NCBI GenBank assembly: GCA_031396695.1
Contig: JANNLG010000016.1
Span: forward strand, 1-64,000
Length of the DNA: 64,000 bases
Reading direction: 5' to 3'
Source: VGRW01 sp031396695
GTDB lineage: Bacteria > Myxococcota_A > UBA9160 > SZUA-336
Shown: in pieces, positions 56,085-64,000 of the stretch
Layout: every line of letters begins with the position of its first letter
How positions within the stretch are numbered: the stretch's first letter is position 1
The notes under the pieces: generated by a model
The model's database searches: none
What the model saw: the letters and a program-made list of their open reading frames with translations, nothing else
What the model was told of the DNA's origin: nothing
Made by a program: the position numbers and the translations under genes

Positions 56085-56279
56085 CCGCGGTCGGGGATTT
56101 CGACGCGCAGATCGAAGCGGCCGGTGGCGCGGTCGTGCGCGAGCTCGGTCGGCTGCGCGGGATCGACGCTGCACGACGCGAGCGCGCGCGAGCAGAAGCC
56201 CGAGACCGCCCCACTCGACGCGCCACGAGCCATCCTCCGACGAGACGAGCGCGAGTCCGTCGGCCGAATCCAATCGCAC
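56060..56279 (-). pseudogene. Possible frameshifted small gene
   Basis: On the minus strand two reading frames join into a protein-like sequence: from GTG 56279 (RLDSADGLALVSSEDGSWRVEW, given here in its first 20 residues as RLDSADGLALVSSEDGSWRV) and then, after a one-base shift near 56185, a frame ending SVDPAQPTELAHD...GRGYVSVELA type at TGA 56060. Both halves use GC-rich third positions. It overlaps the MFS 3' end by 25 nt. It may be a pseudogene, a sequencing error, or chance in GC-rich DNA. A shorter start ATG 56233 in the second frame would give 57 residues. The plus strand of the same gap is also open. Confidence 0.25.
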
Positions 56280-56302
56280 GGTGTCTGCTAGCCTCGCACG
56301 CC

Positions 56303-57313
56303 GTGGAGCGTGTGCGCCGCGAAGCTTACGCAAGGGCGGGCTTGCTGGGAAATCCGTCCGACATCTACGGCGGCCGGGTGATCGCGCTTGCGCTCGCGAA
56401 CTTCCGCGCGGAGGTCGCGATCGAGCCCGCCGGCGCGCTCGAGATCGTGCCCGGCGCGGACGATCGACTCAGCTATCCGAGCCTGCGCGAGGCCGCCGCC
56501 GCGCTCGACGCGTACGGCTGCGACGACGGCGTGCGACTGCTGCGCGCGAGCCTGCGCAAAGCGGTCGAGCTGCGCGGCGGGCTCGGCGACGTGGCGAGCG
56601 ACGACCCGCGCCTGCGCTTCCGGATCTCGTACGCGACCGACATCCCGCGGCAGGTCGGCTTCTCGGGCTCGAGCGCGATCGTCACCGCGGCGCTGCGCGC
56701 GCTGTGCGACTGGTTCGGATTCCGGCTGGAAGGCGAAGCGCTCGCCGACGCTGCGCTCGCCTGCGAGACGGAGGAGCTCGGCATCACCGCCGGCCCGATG
56801 GACCGCGTGATCCAGGCGTTCGAGGGCCTCCTGTTCATGGATTTCTCCAAGCCGCGCACGGCCCGTTCCTTCCGCAGACTCGACCCCTCGAGCCTCCCGC
56901 CGCTGTTCGTGGCCTGGAATCCGCGCGGCGGCGCTCCGTCGCGCGCGGTTCATGGCGACATGCGCTCGCGCTATCTCGGTGGTGACACCGAGCTGCGACG
57001 CGTGATCGACGAGCTCGCGAGGCTCGCCGACGCGGGCCTGCGCTGTTTCGAGTCGGGCCACGCCGCGGAGCTGCTCCCGCTGATCGACCAGAGTTTTCAG
57101 GTCCGCGCGCGCGTGTTTCCGCTCGCCGAGTCCGACCGCGCGCTGGTGCGGATCGCGCGCGAGTCGGGCGCGGTCGCAAAGCTGTGCGGCTCCGGCGGCG
57201 CCGTGATCGGCGCGCTCCGCGACGGCGACGGCTGGTCGCGGCTCGAGACCGCGTTCGCCGCCTCCGGCTTCGCCGCGCAGCGCGTGCGGATCGCGGAGGC
57301 GAGCGCGCCATGA
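56303..57313 (+). CDS. GHMP-family sugar kinase (glucuronokinase-like)
   Basis: A 336-residue GHMP kinase. The signature is GFSGSSAIVTAALRAL (phosphate loop), with an N-terminal ARAGLLGNPSDIYGG and a C-terminal LCGSGGAVIGAL motif. The start resembles plant glucuronokinase (GNPSD followed by GG). It would phosphorylate a sugar such as glucuronate at C1. Start is GTG 56303 with TAGCCT 8 nt upstream. Its TGA overlaps the ATG of the next gene, a sugar nucleotidyltransferase, implying successive steps: sugar to sugar-1-phosphate to NDP-sugar. Confidence 0.82.
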   Translation: MERVRREAYARAGLLGNPSDIYGGRVIALALANFRAEVAIEPAGALEIVPGADDRLSYPSLREAAAALDAYGCDDGVRLLRASLRKAVELRGGLGDVASDDPRLRFRISYATDIPRQVGFSGSSAIVTAALRALCDWFGFRLEGEALADAALACETEELGITAGPMDRVIQAFEGLLFMDFSKPRTARSFRRLDPSSLPPLFVAWNPRGGAPSRAVHGDMRSRYLGGDTELRRVIDELARLADAGLRCFESGHAAELLPLIDQSFQVRARVFPLAESDRALVRIARESGAVAKLCGSGGAVIGALRDGDGWSRLETAFAASGFAAQRVRIAEASAP

Positions 57314-58047
57314 AGGTGGTCCTGCTCTGCGCCGGCTACGCGACGCGGATGTATCCGCTGACGCGCGATCTGCCCAAGCCGCTGCTCGAGGTCGCGGGCG
57401 CGCCGATCCTCTCGCACCTGCTCGCGCGCACCGCGACGCTCCCCGGTGTCGACGAGGTCGTGGTGGTCGGCAACCACCGCTTCGCCGTGCCGCTGCGAGG
57501 CTGGGTCGAAAGTGCGCGAAGCCCCGTGCCGATCCGACTGCTCGACGACGGCTCGACCGACGAGTCGAATCGGCTCGGCGCGCTCGGCGACCTCGCCTTC
57601 GCCGCGCGCGAAGTGCCGCTCGCGGGCCACGACGCGCTGGTCGCCGCGGGCGACAACCTGGTGCTGTTCGACGTCGCGCCGCTCGCGCTCGCGTTCGCAC
57701 GACGACGGGCGCCGCAACTTTCGACGCGCATCGCGCCCGCCGACTCGCGCAGCAGTCGTTATGGCGAGGTGACGGTCGACGCCAGTCGCCGCATCACGCG
57801 CTTTCGCGAGAAGCCCGCGGACCCGCAGAGCGCGCTGGCCTCGATCGCGCTCTACTTCCTGCCCGCTCGCGCCTGGGAACTCCTCGACCGCTATCTCGAC
57901 GAGGGCGGGAATCGCGACGCACCCGGGTACTTCTTTGCCTGGCTGGTGAACCAGACGGAGGTCTACGCCGAGCCGATCGCCGGGCCGTGGTGGGACATCG
58001 GCGACCTCGACTCGCTCGCCGATGCGCGCGCGAACGCGACGCGCTAG
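57310..58047 (+). CDS. Sugar-phosphate nucleotidyltransferase
   Basis: A 245-residue NTP_transferase with LLCAGYATRMYPLTRDLPKPLLEVAG (signature loop and PKPLL), AAGDNLVLFD, RYGEVTVDASRRI and a C-terminal PWWDIGDLDSL motif. It would form NDP-sugars from sugar-1-phosphates. The ATGA overlap with the GHMP kinase gene supports a two-step salvage pathway giving, for example, UDP-glucuronate. Confidence 0.9.
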   Translation: MKVVLLCAGYATRMYPLTRDLPKPLLEVAGAPILSHLLARTATLPGVDEVVVVGNHRFAVPLRGWVESARSPVPIRLLDDGSTDESNRLGALGDLAFAAREVPLAGHDALVAAGDNLVLFDVAPLALAFARRRAPQLSTRIAPADSRSSRYGEVTVDASRRITRFREKPADPQSALASIALYFLPARAWELLDRYLDEGGNRDAPGYFFAWLVNQTEVYAEPIAGPWWDIGDLDSLADARANATR

Positions 58048-58053
58048 CGCGTC

Positions 58054-58524
58054 TCAGCGCACGAGCGCCGCTCGCAGCGACTCGATCAGCGAAGCTCGAT
58101 CGGCCGGCTCGAGCCGCGTCTCGAGCATCTCGCCGACGTTGCTGAGCCAGATCGGCGCGCCCCAGCGCGCGTCGCCGAGGTAGCGCGGCACGACGTGGAA
58201 GTGCAGGTGCGGAACCACGTTCCCGAGCGACTCGAGGTTGATGTGATCGGGCCGAAGTGCGCGCATCAGCGCGCCCTGCGCAGCAAACAGGTCCGCGCAG
58301 AAACAAGCCCACTCCGTGGCCAAGAGCTGATCGGGACGCGCCGCGTGACGCGGATCGAAGATCAGCACGCACTGCCCGCGGTAGGTCTGGTTCTTCGCCA
58401 GGTAGAGCGAGGAGATCTCGAGCTGCGCGATCAGATCCCAAGCGTCGCTCACGTCCGGGCGAGGCGAGTCCAGCGCACACTCGACGCCGCGCACGCTGCG
58501 CTCCCAGGCCTCTCGTTCCGACAC
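58054..58524 (-). CDS. HIT family hydrolase
   Basis: A 156-residue HIT-fold protein with the motif HLHFHVVPRY (HxHxH) near residue 108 and the ESLGNVVPH approach. These enzymes hydrolyse nucleoside phosphoramidates or dinucleotide polyphosphates. GTG 58524; convergent with the nucleotidyltransferase gene with 6 bp between stops. The VOC gene lies upstream on the same strand with 11 bp between. Confidence 0.9.
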   Translation of the reverse strand: MSEREAWERSVRGVECALDSPRPDVSDAWDLIAQLEISSLYLAKNQTYRGQCVLIFDPRHAARPDQLLATEWACFCADLFAAQGALMRALRPDHINLESLGNVVPHLHFHVVPRYLGDARWGAPIWLSNVGEMLETRLEPADRASLIESLRAALVR

Positions 58525-58535
58525 GCGTTCCGCCG

Positions 58536-59402
58536 TCAGCTCGAGCCGGCTTCGATCAAGAGCGTCGGCACGCCGGGAATGCCCTTGTCGATGCTGAACA
58601 CGCGGGTGCCGGCCTTGTGTCCGTCGCGCGTCGGTGTCGCCTCGAAGCCGGCCGCGACCAGGCGCGCGCGCGCCGCGTCGGCGTCAGGCACACGCCACGC
58701 GAGGCCCCACAGGCGATCGCGCGCGGACGCATCGACCGGCGTCGAGAGCCGGCTGGCGACCTCGACCGTCACTCCGCCGACGCGGAAGAACAACAGCCGC
58801 ACGCCGCGCTGCTCGAAAGTGCGGTCGAGCGCGAGCCGCAAGCCGAGCTTCTCGCCGTAGAAGGCCCGAGTCGCCTCGACGTCCTGCGTGTTCACCACGA
58901 CGTGGTCGAGGCCGCTCGCGATCGAGTCCGTCGCTGCGAGCGGTTCGGCGACCGGCAGCGCGTCGGGTGGTGAGAGGTGTTCGATCGCGAAGACGAGCGG
59001 TCCGCGCGACTCGTTCGGCGGCAGGATCACGTTTTTCCAGCTGCGCTCGTGCGGGCGCTCGGGGTCGCGTCCCGTGCCCGGCATCGGATCGGTCGGCGAC
59101 AGGCCGCGGGCGCGCAGCTCGCGCGCGCATTCGTCGGCGTCGTCGGTGCCGAAGGCCAGGCCGATCAGGCCCTCGCCGTCGCTGTCGAGCCGCGCGCGCA
59201 GCATCGACGCGGTTCCGCCCTCGCCCGTCGGCCCGAGGAGCTCGAGGTAGGTGTTGTCGAGCCGGAACAGCGCGTTCGCGGTGCCCATGCCCGGGTGCGT
59301 GCCGCGCCACGAAGGCGCGCGGCCGAGCAGCGCGCTGAACGTCTTGGTCGAAGCGTCGAGATCGCGCACGCCGACGATCACGTGGTCGAGCGAGTGGAGC
59401 AT
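58536..59402 (-). CDS. VOC superfamily protein with two glyoxalase modules
   Basis: A 288-residue protein made of two vicinal-oxygen-chelate modules. Module 1 (about 1-150: LDHVIVGVRDLDAS, NTYLELLGP) is like glyoxalase_3; module 2 (about 165-285) has LDHVVVNTQDVEATRAFYGEKLGL and VTVEVASRLS. A metal site is suggested by His6 and the Glu residues. Activity unknown. TAACCT ends 6 nt before ATG 59402. Confidence 0.87.
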   Translation of the reverse strand: MLHSLDHVIVGVRDLDASTKTFSALLGRAPSWRGTHPGMGTANALFRLDNTYLELLGPTGEGGTASMLRARLDSDGEGLIGLAFGTDDADECARELRARGLSPTDPMPGTGRDPERPHERSWKNVILPPNESRGPLVFAIEHLSPPDALPVAEPLAATDSIASGLDHVVVNTQDVEATRAFYGEKLGLRLALDRTFEQRGVRLLFFRVGGVTVEVASRLSTPVDASARDRLWGLAWRVPDADAARARLVAAGFEATPTRDGHKAGTRVFSIDKGIPGVPTLLIEAGSS

Positions 59403-59520
59403 GGTTCGAGGTTACCAGAATCGCCTCGGGCCTCGTGATCCCAAGTTAATCCCAAGCTCGGGCCGTGGACCTTTGCCATGATCGTGTCGCGATGTTCCAT
59501 CGACCGCACGCTGCGCAGGC

Positions 59521-61206
59521 ATGACGACCGGCTACTACACCGCATCGCACGACTTCGTCCGGCTCGAGAAGCTGCCCTTCTCGCTGCGCGAGATCGACGG
59601 CACGATCGTGGGCGAGCTCGGCGGGCGCGACTACGCGGCGATGTCGACCGCGCGCGTGATGCGCGCCGCGCAGACGTTCTTCGAGCTGCCCACTCGGGGG
59701 ATCGGCGGCGAGTCGCGTGTCGGACGCGCGCGCGTAGAGCCGGGCAATCTCGCCGCGCTGCTGGCGCGCAAGCCGATCGCGGTGTACGAGGATTCCGACA
59801 GTGGCCTGCTGCGGATCCAGTATCGCGAGGTCGTGCTCCGCTTCAAGCCGGACACTTCCCTGAAGCGCAGGGTGGAGATCCTCGAAGCGTCCGGCCTGAG
59901 ACTCCGCAGCCGGCATCCGCTGATTCCCGACCAGATCATCGCCTACGACGCCGAACGCCGTTTCTCAGGGGACGATCTCGTCAGCACGGCCGCGCGTCTG
60001 GCCGAGACCGACGGCGTCGTCTTCGCGACGCCGAACTTCGTGTCGCAGTACCGGCGCGACGCGCGACGAGGCGGCAGCCGGCCGCCACGCGGCCAATGGC
60101 ACCTGCCGCTCGTGGGCGCGGCCGAAGCCTGGAAGACAACGCGCGGCAAGTCGGCGATCACGATCGCAATCGTCGACGACGGCGTCGACATCGCGCACCC
60201 GGACCTGCGCGCAAACATCCGCCGCCGGCCGGATCGGCACGAGCGGCGCGACCTGTACGGACGCGATTTCTTCCTGCGCGACACCGATCCGGGTCACTTC
60301 GATCCGCGCCCGAAGCGCTTCCGCGCGCCCTTCGGCCAGATGCGCGGCAACGACATCCACGGCACGTCCTGCGCGGGCGTCGCCGCGGCGCGGGGTCCGC
60401 ACGTCTACGGCATCGCACCGAACTGCCGGATCCTGCCCGTGAAGGCCTTCCACGCCGACGACCTCGCCGCCGACGCGCAGGTTGCGGACGCGATTCGCTA
60501 CGCGGCGCTGCACGCCGACGTGCTGTCGTGCTCCTGGGACGGACCGCGCAGCCCCGATCTCGAGTTCGCGCTTCGCGACGCGATGGCGCTCGGTCGCAAC
60601 GGCCGCGGCGCGATCGTGGTGGGCGCGAGCGGCAACGGGCGCGTCGCGCGCGTCGGCTACCCCGCATCCGATCCGAACGCGATCGCGGTCGGCGCGTCTA
60701 CCGACAAGGACCTGCTGGCCTCGTACTCCAATCGCGGCGTGCAGGTCTGGGTCGTCGCGCCGTCGAACGGCGGAGAGCTCGGGGTCTTCACCACCGACGT
60801 GAGCGCGGCGGGTCGCGGCTTCAACACGGGTACGCAGGTGGCGGGCGGCAGCGACGGGCTGTGCACGAACGACTTCGGCGGCACCTCGTCGGCCACGCCG
60901 CTGGTCGCCGGACTGTGCGCGCTCCTGCTGTCGATCGATGCGAAGCTCTCGCTCGCGCAGATTCGCGGCGTGCTCAAGTCGAGCTCGCGCAAGATCGGCC
61001 CCGCTTCGGCGTACGACCCGAACGGTCATTCGACGAGCTACGGCTGGGGCCGACTCGACGCCGCGGCCGCGGTGGCGCTGGTCGCGGAAGCCGCCAAGGC
61101 GAAGCGCAAGCGCCCCGCCGCGAAGGCGAGAACGCAGCGCGCGACGGCTTCGCACGAGACTCGCGAGCTGCGCATTTCGGCGCGGCGCGCTGCGCCGAGG
61201 CGCTAA
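59521..61206 (+). CDS. Subtilisin-like serine protease with prodomain
   Basis: A 561-residue S8 protease. The first 190 residues look like a prodomain with a Rossmann-like segment (FKPDTSLKRRVEILEASGLRLRS in part) and the core has catalytic Asp219 (IVDDGVDIAHP), His280 (NDIHGTSCAG) and Ser456 (FGGTSSATPLVAG). The C-terminal end is Lys/Arg/Ala-rich. No signal peptide is visible at ATG 59521, so it is either cytoplasmic or exported another way. Divergent from the VOC gene across 118 bp that carries nothing else. Confidence 0.88.
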   Translation: MTTGYYTASHDFVRLEKLPFSLREIDGTIVGELGGRDYAAMSTARVMRAAQTFFELPTRGIGGESRVGRARVEPGNLAALLARKPIAVYEDSDSGLLRIQYREVVLRFKPDTSLKRRVEILEASGLRLRSRHPLIPDQIIAYDAERRFSGDDLVSTAARLAETDGVVFATPNFVSQYRRDARRGGSRPPRGQWHLPLVGAAEAWKTTRGKSAITIAIVDDGVDIAHPDLRANIRRRPDRHERRDLYGRDFFLRDTDPGHFDPRPKRFRAPFGQMRGNDIHGTSCAGVAAARGPHVYGIAPNCRILPVKAFHADDLAADAQVADAIRYAALHADVLSCSWDGPRSPDLEFALRDAMALGRNGRGAIVVGASGNGRVARVGYPASDPNAIAVGASTDKDLLASYSNRGVQVWVVAPSNGGELGVFTTDVSAAGRGFNTGTQVAGGSDGLCTNDFGGTSSATPLVAGLCALLLSIDAKLSLAQIRGVLKSSSRKIGPASAYDPNGHSTSYGWGRLDAAAAVALVAEAAKAKRKRPAAKARTQRATASHETRELRISARRAAPRR

Positions 61207-61263
61207 CCCGAGCGAGCGCCTTCGCGTCTTTGCGAGCTTGACCGGGGCCGCACATCCGCGGAA

Positions 61264-61290
61264 CAAACCATATGGTCATATGACCGGATG
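61264..61290 (+). promoter_or_regulatory. Overlapping palindromes before arsR-type gene
   Basis: CCATATGG (61268-61275) and GGTCATATGACC (61274-61285) are perfect palindromes that overlap by two bases, ending 2 nt before the first ATG of the ArsR-type gene at 61288. TATGGT (61271-61276) could be the -10. This is a strong candidate autoregulatory operator for the ArsR protein. Confidence 0.6.
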
Positions 61291-61593
61291 GTTCAGCCGA
61301 TGCCCGGGGATGCCCTCAGCCAGACCTTTGCCGCCCTCGCCGATCCGACGCGGCGCGCGATCCTCGCCCAGCTCGCGGCGGGCGATGCGTCGGTCACGGA
61401 GCTCGCCGCGCCGTTCGCGATGAGCCGGCCGGCGGTCTCGAAGCACCTGAAGGTGCTCGAGCGCGCCGGACTGATCGCGCGCGCGCGCGACGCGCAGTGG
61501 CGCCCGAGCCGACTCGAGGCGTATCTGCGCGAGCTGCAGAAGCCGTCCAAGCCCGTCGTCAGCAACGGGAAGAAGAATGTCCGCAAGCGCTAG
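61288..61593 (+). CDS. ArsR-family transcriptional regulator
   Basis: A 101-residue winged-helix protein: FAALADPTRRAILAQL, VTELAAPFAMSRPAVSKHLKVLERAGLI (HTH). No metal-binding cysteines are seen, so it probably belongs to the ArsR group paired with AHSA1/SRPBCC proteins. ATG 61288 lies 3 nt from the palindrome; ATG 61300 is the alternative start. It overlaps the next gene by 17 nt. It likely represses its own three-gene operon. Confidence 0.88.
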   Translation: MVQPMPGDALSQTFAALADPTRRAILAQLAAGDASVTELAAPFAMSRPAVSKHLKVLERAGLIARARDAQWRPSRLEAYLRELQKPSKPVVSNGKKNVRKR

Positions 61594-62062
61594 CACCGCA
61601 GCCGCCGCGTCCGACCTCGAACTCGCGCTGACGCGGGTCTTCGACGCGCCGCGCGAGCTCGTCTTCGCCGCGTGGACACGAGCCGAGCACGCCGTGCACT
61701 GGTTCGCGCCGCACGGCTGCACGGTCACATCGTGCACCATGGGCCTGCGCGTCGGCGGCCCGTGGCGCTCGTGCATGCGCTGGCCGGACGGCAGCGACCA
61801 CTGGCAGGGCGGCGAGTTCCGCGAGATCGTCCCGCCCGAGCGGCTGGTCTTCACGTACGCGTGGGAGGACGAGAACGGCCGACCCAAGCACGAGACGCTC
61901 GTGACGGTGCGGCTCGAAGCACGCGGCGCGCAGACCGCGCTCACGTTCCACCAGGCGGTGTTCGAGTCGGAGTCGTCGCGCACCTCGCACGGCGGCGGCT
62001 GGAACGGCTCGCTCGACGTGCTCGCTGAGTACCTGGCGAAGCGAACGGGGACGCGCACATGA
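61577..62062 (+). CDS. AHSA1/SRPBCC-domain protein
   Basis: A 161-residue AHSA1-type protein: VFDAPRELVFAAWTRAEHAVHWFAP, then MRWPDGSDHWQGGEFREIVPPERLVFTYAWE and the C-terminal helix GWNGSLDVLAEYL. Members bind hydrophobic ligands or act with ArsR partners as a resistance or stress unit. It overlaps both neighbours (17 nt with ArsR, 4 nt ATGA with the transglutaminase-like gene). Confidence 0.88.
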   Translation: MSASASTAAAASDLELALTRVFDAPRELVFAAWTRAEHAVHWFAPHGCTVTSCTMGLRVGGPWRSCMRWPDGSDHWQGGEFREIVPPERLVFTYAWEDENGRPKHETLVTVRLEARGAQTALTFHQAVFESESSRTSHGGGWNGSLDVLAEYLAKRTGTRT

Positions 62063-62970
62063 CCGCGGCCGAGGCGGATGCGCTCGCCTATTACGCGACA
62101 CCAGCGCGGTTCACTGAGCTCGGCCCGCACGCGCCGCTCTCGCGTGATTTGCCCGACGACCTCGGCGCTCTGTGTCGGCTGGTGCAGGGGCTGATCGTGC
62201 ACCCGTTCCTGGGCCAGCTCTACGGCCTCTCGCCGAACCCGAAGCGCCAGGGCGAGCTCGAGCTTCGCTCGGTGCAGGACATGCTCGACCGGATGCTCGC
62301 GCTCGAACCCGCTCCGCTTTCGGCACGCCGCGCGCCCGAGCAGCGGCTACTCGGCAACTGCCGTCACTTCTCGGTGTTGACGTGTTCTCTGCTGCGCGCG
62401 CGCGGCGTACCGTCGCGGCCGCGCTGCGGCTTCGCCAGCTGGTTCGAGCCGGGCAAGTTCACGGACCACTGGGTCTGCGAGGTCTGGGATCCGCAGCGCA
62501 GCGCGTGGCGCCTGGTGGACGCACAGCTCGACGCCGAGCAGCGCGAAGCCTGCAAGATCGACTTCGACCCGCTCGACGTACCGCGCGATCGCTTCCTGAT
62601 CGCGGGTCGCGCCTGGCAGCGCTGCCGACACGAAGGTGCGAATCCGACGGACTTCGGAATCCTCGACCTGCGCGGTCTCTGGTTCGTGCGCGGCAACCTG
62701 GTGCGCGACCTGGCCGCGCTCGCCAAGCGCGAGCTCCTGCCCTGGGACGGCTGGGGCCTGATGGCGGATGCGCACGAGAGCGACGCGAGCGAGCTCGCGC
62801 TGCTCGATCGTGTCGCGGCGCTCACGCTGGCCGGCGACGAGCGGCACGCCGAGCGCCTCGCGCTGCAGTCGAGCGATCCGGGTCTGCGGGTGCCGCGCGC
62901 CGTCGTCAACTTCAACCTGGGCGGCGCCGCGGTCGAACTTCCGCCCGGAGTCGCGAACGAATCGAGCTAG
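62059..62970 (+). CDS. Transglutaminase-like domain protein
   Basis: A 303-residue protein with a transglutaminase-like core: Cys in LGNCRHFSVLTCSLLRARGVPSR, His in KFTDHWVCEVWD, Asp in RLVDAQLDAEQ. The C-terminal region (about 180-303) is family-specific. It might be a peptidase-like or cross-linking enzyme; substrate unknown. The ATGA overlap places it in the ArsR-AHSA1 operon, which is an unusual partner. Confidence 0.82.
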   Translation: MTAAEADALAYYATPARFTELGPHAPLSRDLPDDLGALCRLVQGLIVHPFLGQLYGLSPNPKRQGELELRSVQDMLDRMLALEPAPLSARRAPEQRLLGNCRHFSVLTCSLLRARGVPSRPRCGFASWFEPGKFTDHWVCEVWDPQRSAWRLVDAQLDAEQREACKIDFDPLDVPRDRFLIAGRAWQRCRHEGANPTDFGILDLRGLWFVRGNLVRDLAALAKRELLPWDGWGLMADAHESDASELALLDRVAALTLAGDERHAERLALQSSDPGLRVPRAVVNFNLGGAAVELPPGVANESS

Positions 62971-62989
62971 CGCGCGGCCGGCCGGCCGC

Positions 62990-64000
62990 TCAGGTCGGGC
63001 GCTTCCTCAGATTCGACGCCAGCAGGCGCTTGCGCAAGCGCAGGCTCGCGGGCGTGACCTCGAGCAGCTCGTCGCCCTCGATCCACTCCAGCGCCGACTC
63101 GATCGTGAAGCGGCGCGGCGGCGTCAGGACCTGCGCGTCGTCGTGGCCGGTGTTGCGCACGTTGGTGAGCTTCTTCGCGCGCGCGACGTTCACGTTCATG
63201 TCGTTGTCGCGGCGGTTCTCGCCCACGACCTGGCCTTCGTACACGCTCTCGCCGTTGCCGATGAACATGGTCGCGCGGTCTTGAATGCTGAACAGCGCGT
63301 GCGTGGTGGAGCGGCCGGTCTCGCTGGCGACGATCGCACCGACGCCCCTGCCCGTCAGGTTGCCTGCGAGCGGCTCGTAGCCGCGCACGCTGCGGTAGAG
63401 ATTTCCCTCGCCGCGCGTGTCGGTGAGGAACTCCGTGCGGTAGCCGAACAGGCCGCGCGAAGGCACGATGAAGTTGAGCAGCGTGCGCGCGCCGCGGCTC
63501 TCCATCTGCACGAGTCGGCCGCGGCGTGAGCCGAGCTTCTCGAGCACCGCGCCGGTGGCTTCCTGGGGCACATCGGCGACGACGTCCTCGACCGGCTCGC
63601 AGCGCTTGCCGTCGACGACGCGCTCGATGATCTGCGGCTGAGAGACCGCAAACTCGAAGCCCTCGCGGCGCATGGTCTCGATCAACACCGCGATCTGCAG
63701 CTCACCGCGGCCGGCAACCTCGAAGGTGTCGGTGGATTCGCCGCTGCCGATCCGGATCGACACGTTCGTGAGCGCTTCGCGTCGCAGACGGTCGCCGATC
63801 TGACGGCTCGTGACGTACTTGCCTTCCTGACCGGCGAACGGAGAGTTGTTCACCGAGAAGCGCACGCTCACGGTCGGTGGATCGATCGCGATGCGCGGCA
63901 GCGATTCTTGCGCGTCCGGCGGACAGACGGTGTCGCCGATCTCGATCGTGTCGACGCCGGCGATGATCGCGATCTCGCCCGCGGAGGCCGACTCGCGCTC
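62990..64000 (-). CDS. typA: Translational GTPase BipA/TypA, 3' part, cut by window end
   Basis: The last 336 residues of BipA/TypA; the frame is open to the window edge at 64000. Visible are domain III to the C-terminal domain: RFSVNNSPFAGQEGKYVTSRQI, AGRGELQIAVLIETMRREGFEF (in pieces), VPSRGLFGYRTEFLTDTRGEG and the end LTPPRRFTIESALEWIEGDELLEVTPASLRLRK. It is a ribosome-associated GTPase for stress and ribosome assembly. The GTPase domain lies outside the window. Convergent with the transglutaminase gene, 19 bp apart. Confidence 0.95.
   Translation of the reverse strand, partial: ERESASAGEIAIIAGVDTIEIGDTVCPPDAQESLPRIAIDPPTVSVRFSVNNSPFAGQEGKYVTSRQIGDRLRREALTNVSIRIGSGESTDTFEVAGRGELQIAVLIETMRREGFEFAVSQPQIIERVVDGKRCEPVEDVVADVPQEATGAVLEKLGSRRGRLVQMESRGARTLLNFIVPSRGLFGYRTEFLTDTRGEGNLYRSVRGYEPLAGNLTGRGVGAIVASETGRSTTHALFSIQDRATMFIGNGESVYEGQVVGENRRDNDMNVNVARAKKLTNVRNTGHDDAQVLTPPRRFTIESALEWIEGDELLEVTPASLRLRKRLLASNLRKRPT

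Noticed and set aside
54723..56333. 536-codon minus-strand frame opposite the MFS gene
   Set aside because: Arg/His/Glu-rich translation typical of the complement of a GC-rich membrane protein gene.

Overview
The window is about 70% GC and densely packed with single-copy metabolic, envelope and housekeeping genes. I see no rRNA, tRNA, CRISPR array, insertion sequence or prophage. Many lipoproteins with clear lipoboxes, OmpA-type proteins, SppA and a PEP-CTERM protein point to a Gram-negative (diderm) bacterium. Gene content and base composition fit a high-GC deltaproteobacterial-type lineage (Myxococcota, Binatota or a relative), but this is inference from gene families, not a phylogeny. Genes are short-spaced, often with 1-4 nt ATGA or GTGA overlaps, and GTG/TTG starts are frequent.

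Layout: 1-3.6 kb envelope genes (calcium-repeat lipoprotein, VWA protein, OmpA lipoprotein); 3.7-12 kb M28 peptidase, flavin monooxygenase-like enzyme, YifB, hydrolases, methyltransferase, zinc/iron-cluster protein, threonine aldolase, PHP hydrolase and TPR protein; 12-15.5 kb isocitrate/isopropylmalate dehydrogenase-family enzyme, GNAT, then a promoter, a leucine-rich leader peptide, an attenuator and a short 2-isopropylmalate synthase; 15.5-22.4 kb metallophosphoesterase, PEP-CTERM protein, SppA, FG-GAP protein and UbiB-type kinase; 22.5-25.5 kb SRPBCC protein, alpha/beta hydrolase, small membrane protein and an ECF sigma/anti-sigma/DUF3106 operon; 25.5-31.2 kb SDR, a second IPMS-family synthase with regulatory domain and two unknown lipoproteins; 31.2-36.2 kb glycolate oxidase glcDEF behind a TPR-zincin gene; 36.3-45.6 kb zinc-ribbon coiled coil, SDR, membrane protein, three transglutaminase/glutaredoxin-type genes, S4 protein, SulP transporter and PPOX-like protein; 45.8-51.3 kb topoisomerase III, agmatine-to-putrescine pair aguB-aguA and a DapF homologue without catalytic cysteines; 51.3-59.4 kb MocR regulator and its divergent PPOX target, SDR, DUF2277, MFS, sugar kinase plus nucleotidyltransferase, HIT and VOC proteins; 59.5-64 kb subtilase, ArsR-AHSA1-transglutaminase operon and the 3' part of bipA/typA, cut by the window end.

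The most notable system is the leucine attenuator at 14.0-14.3 kb: a sigma-70-like promoter, a nearly leaderless 26-codon leader with four consecutive leucine codons, a pause hairpin and an intrinsic terminator in front of a synthase that has lost its leucine-binding regulatory domain. A second pattern is a recurrent TANNNT hexamer 6-10 nt before start codons that lack a Shine-Dalgarno sequence, suggesting widespread leaderless transcription. No gene-free stretch exceeds 300 bases; the longest are 14009-14263 (attenuator), 45598-45805 and 56085-56302.
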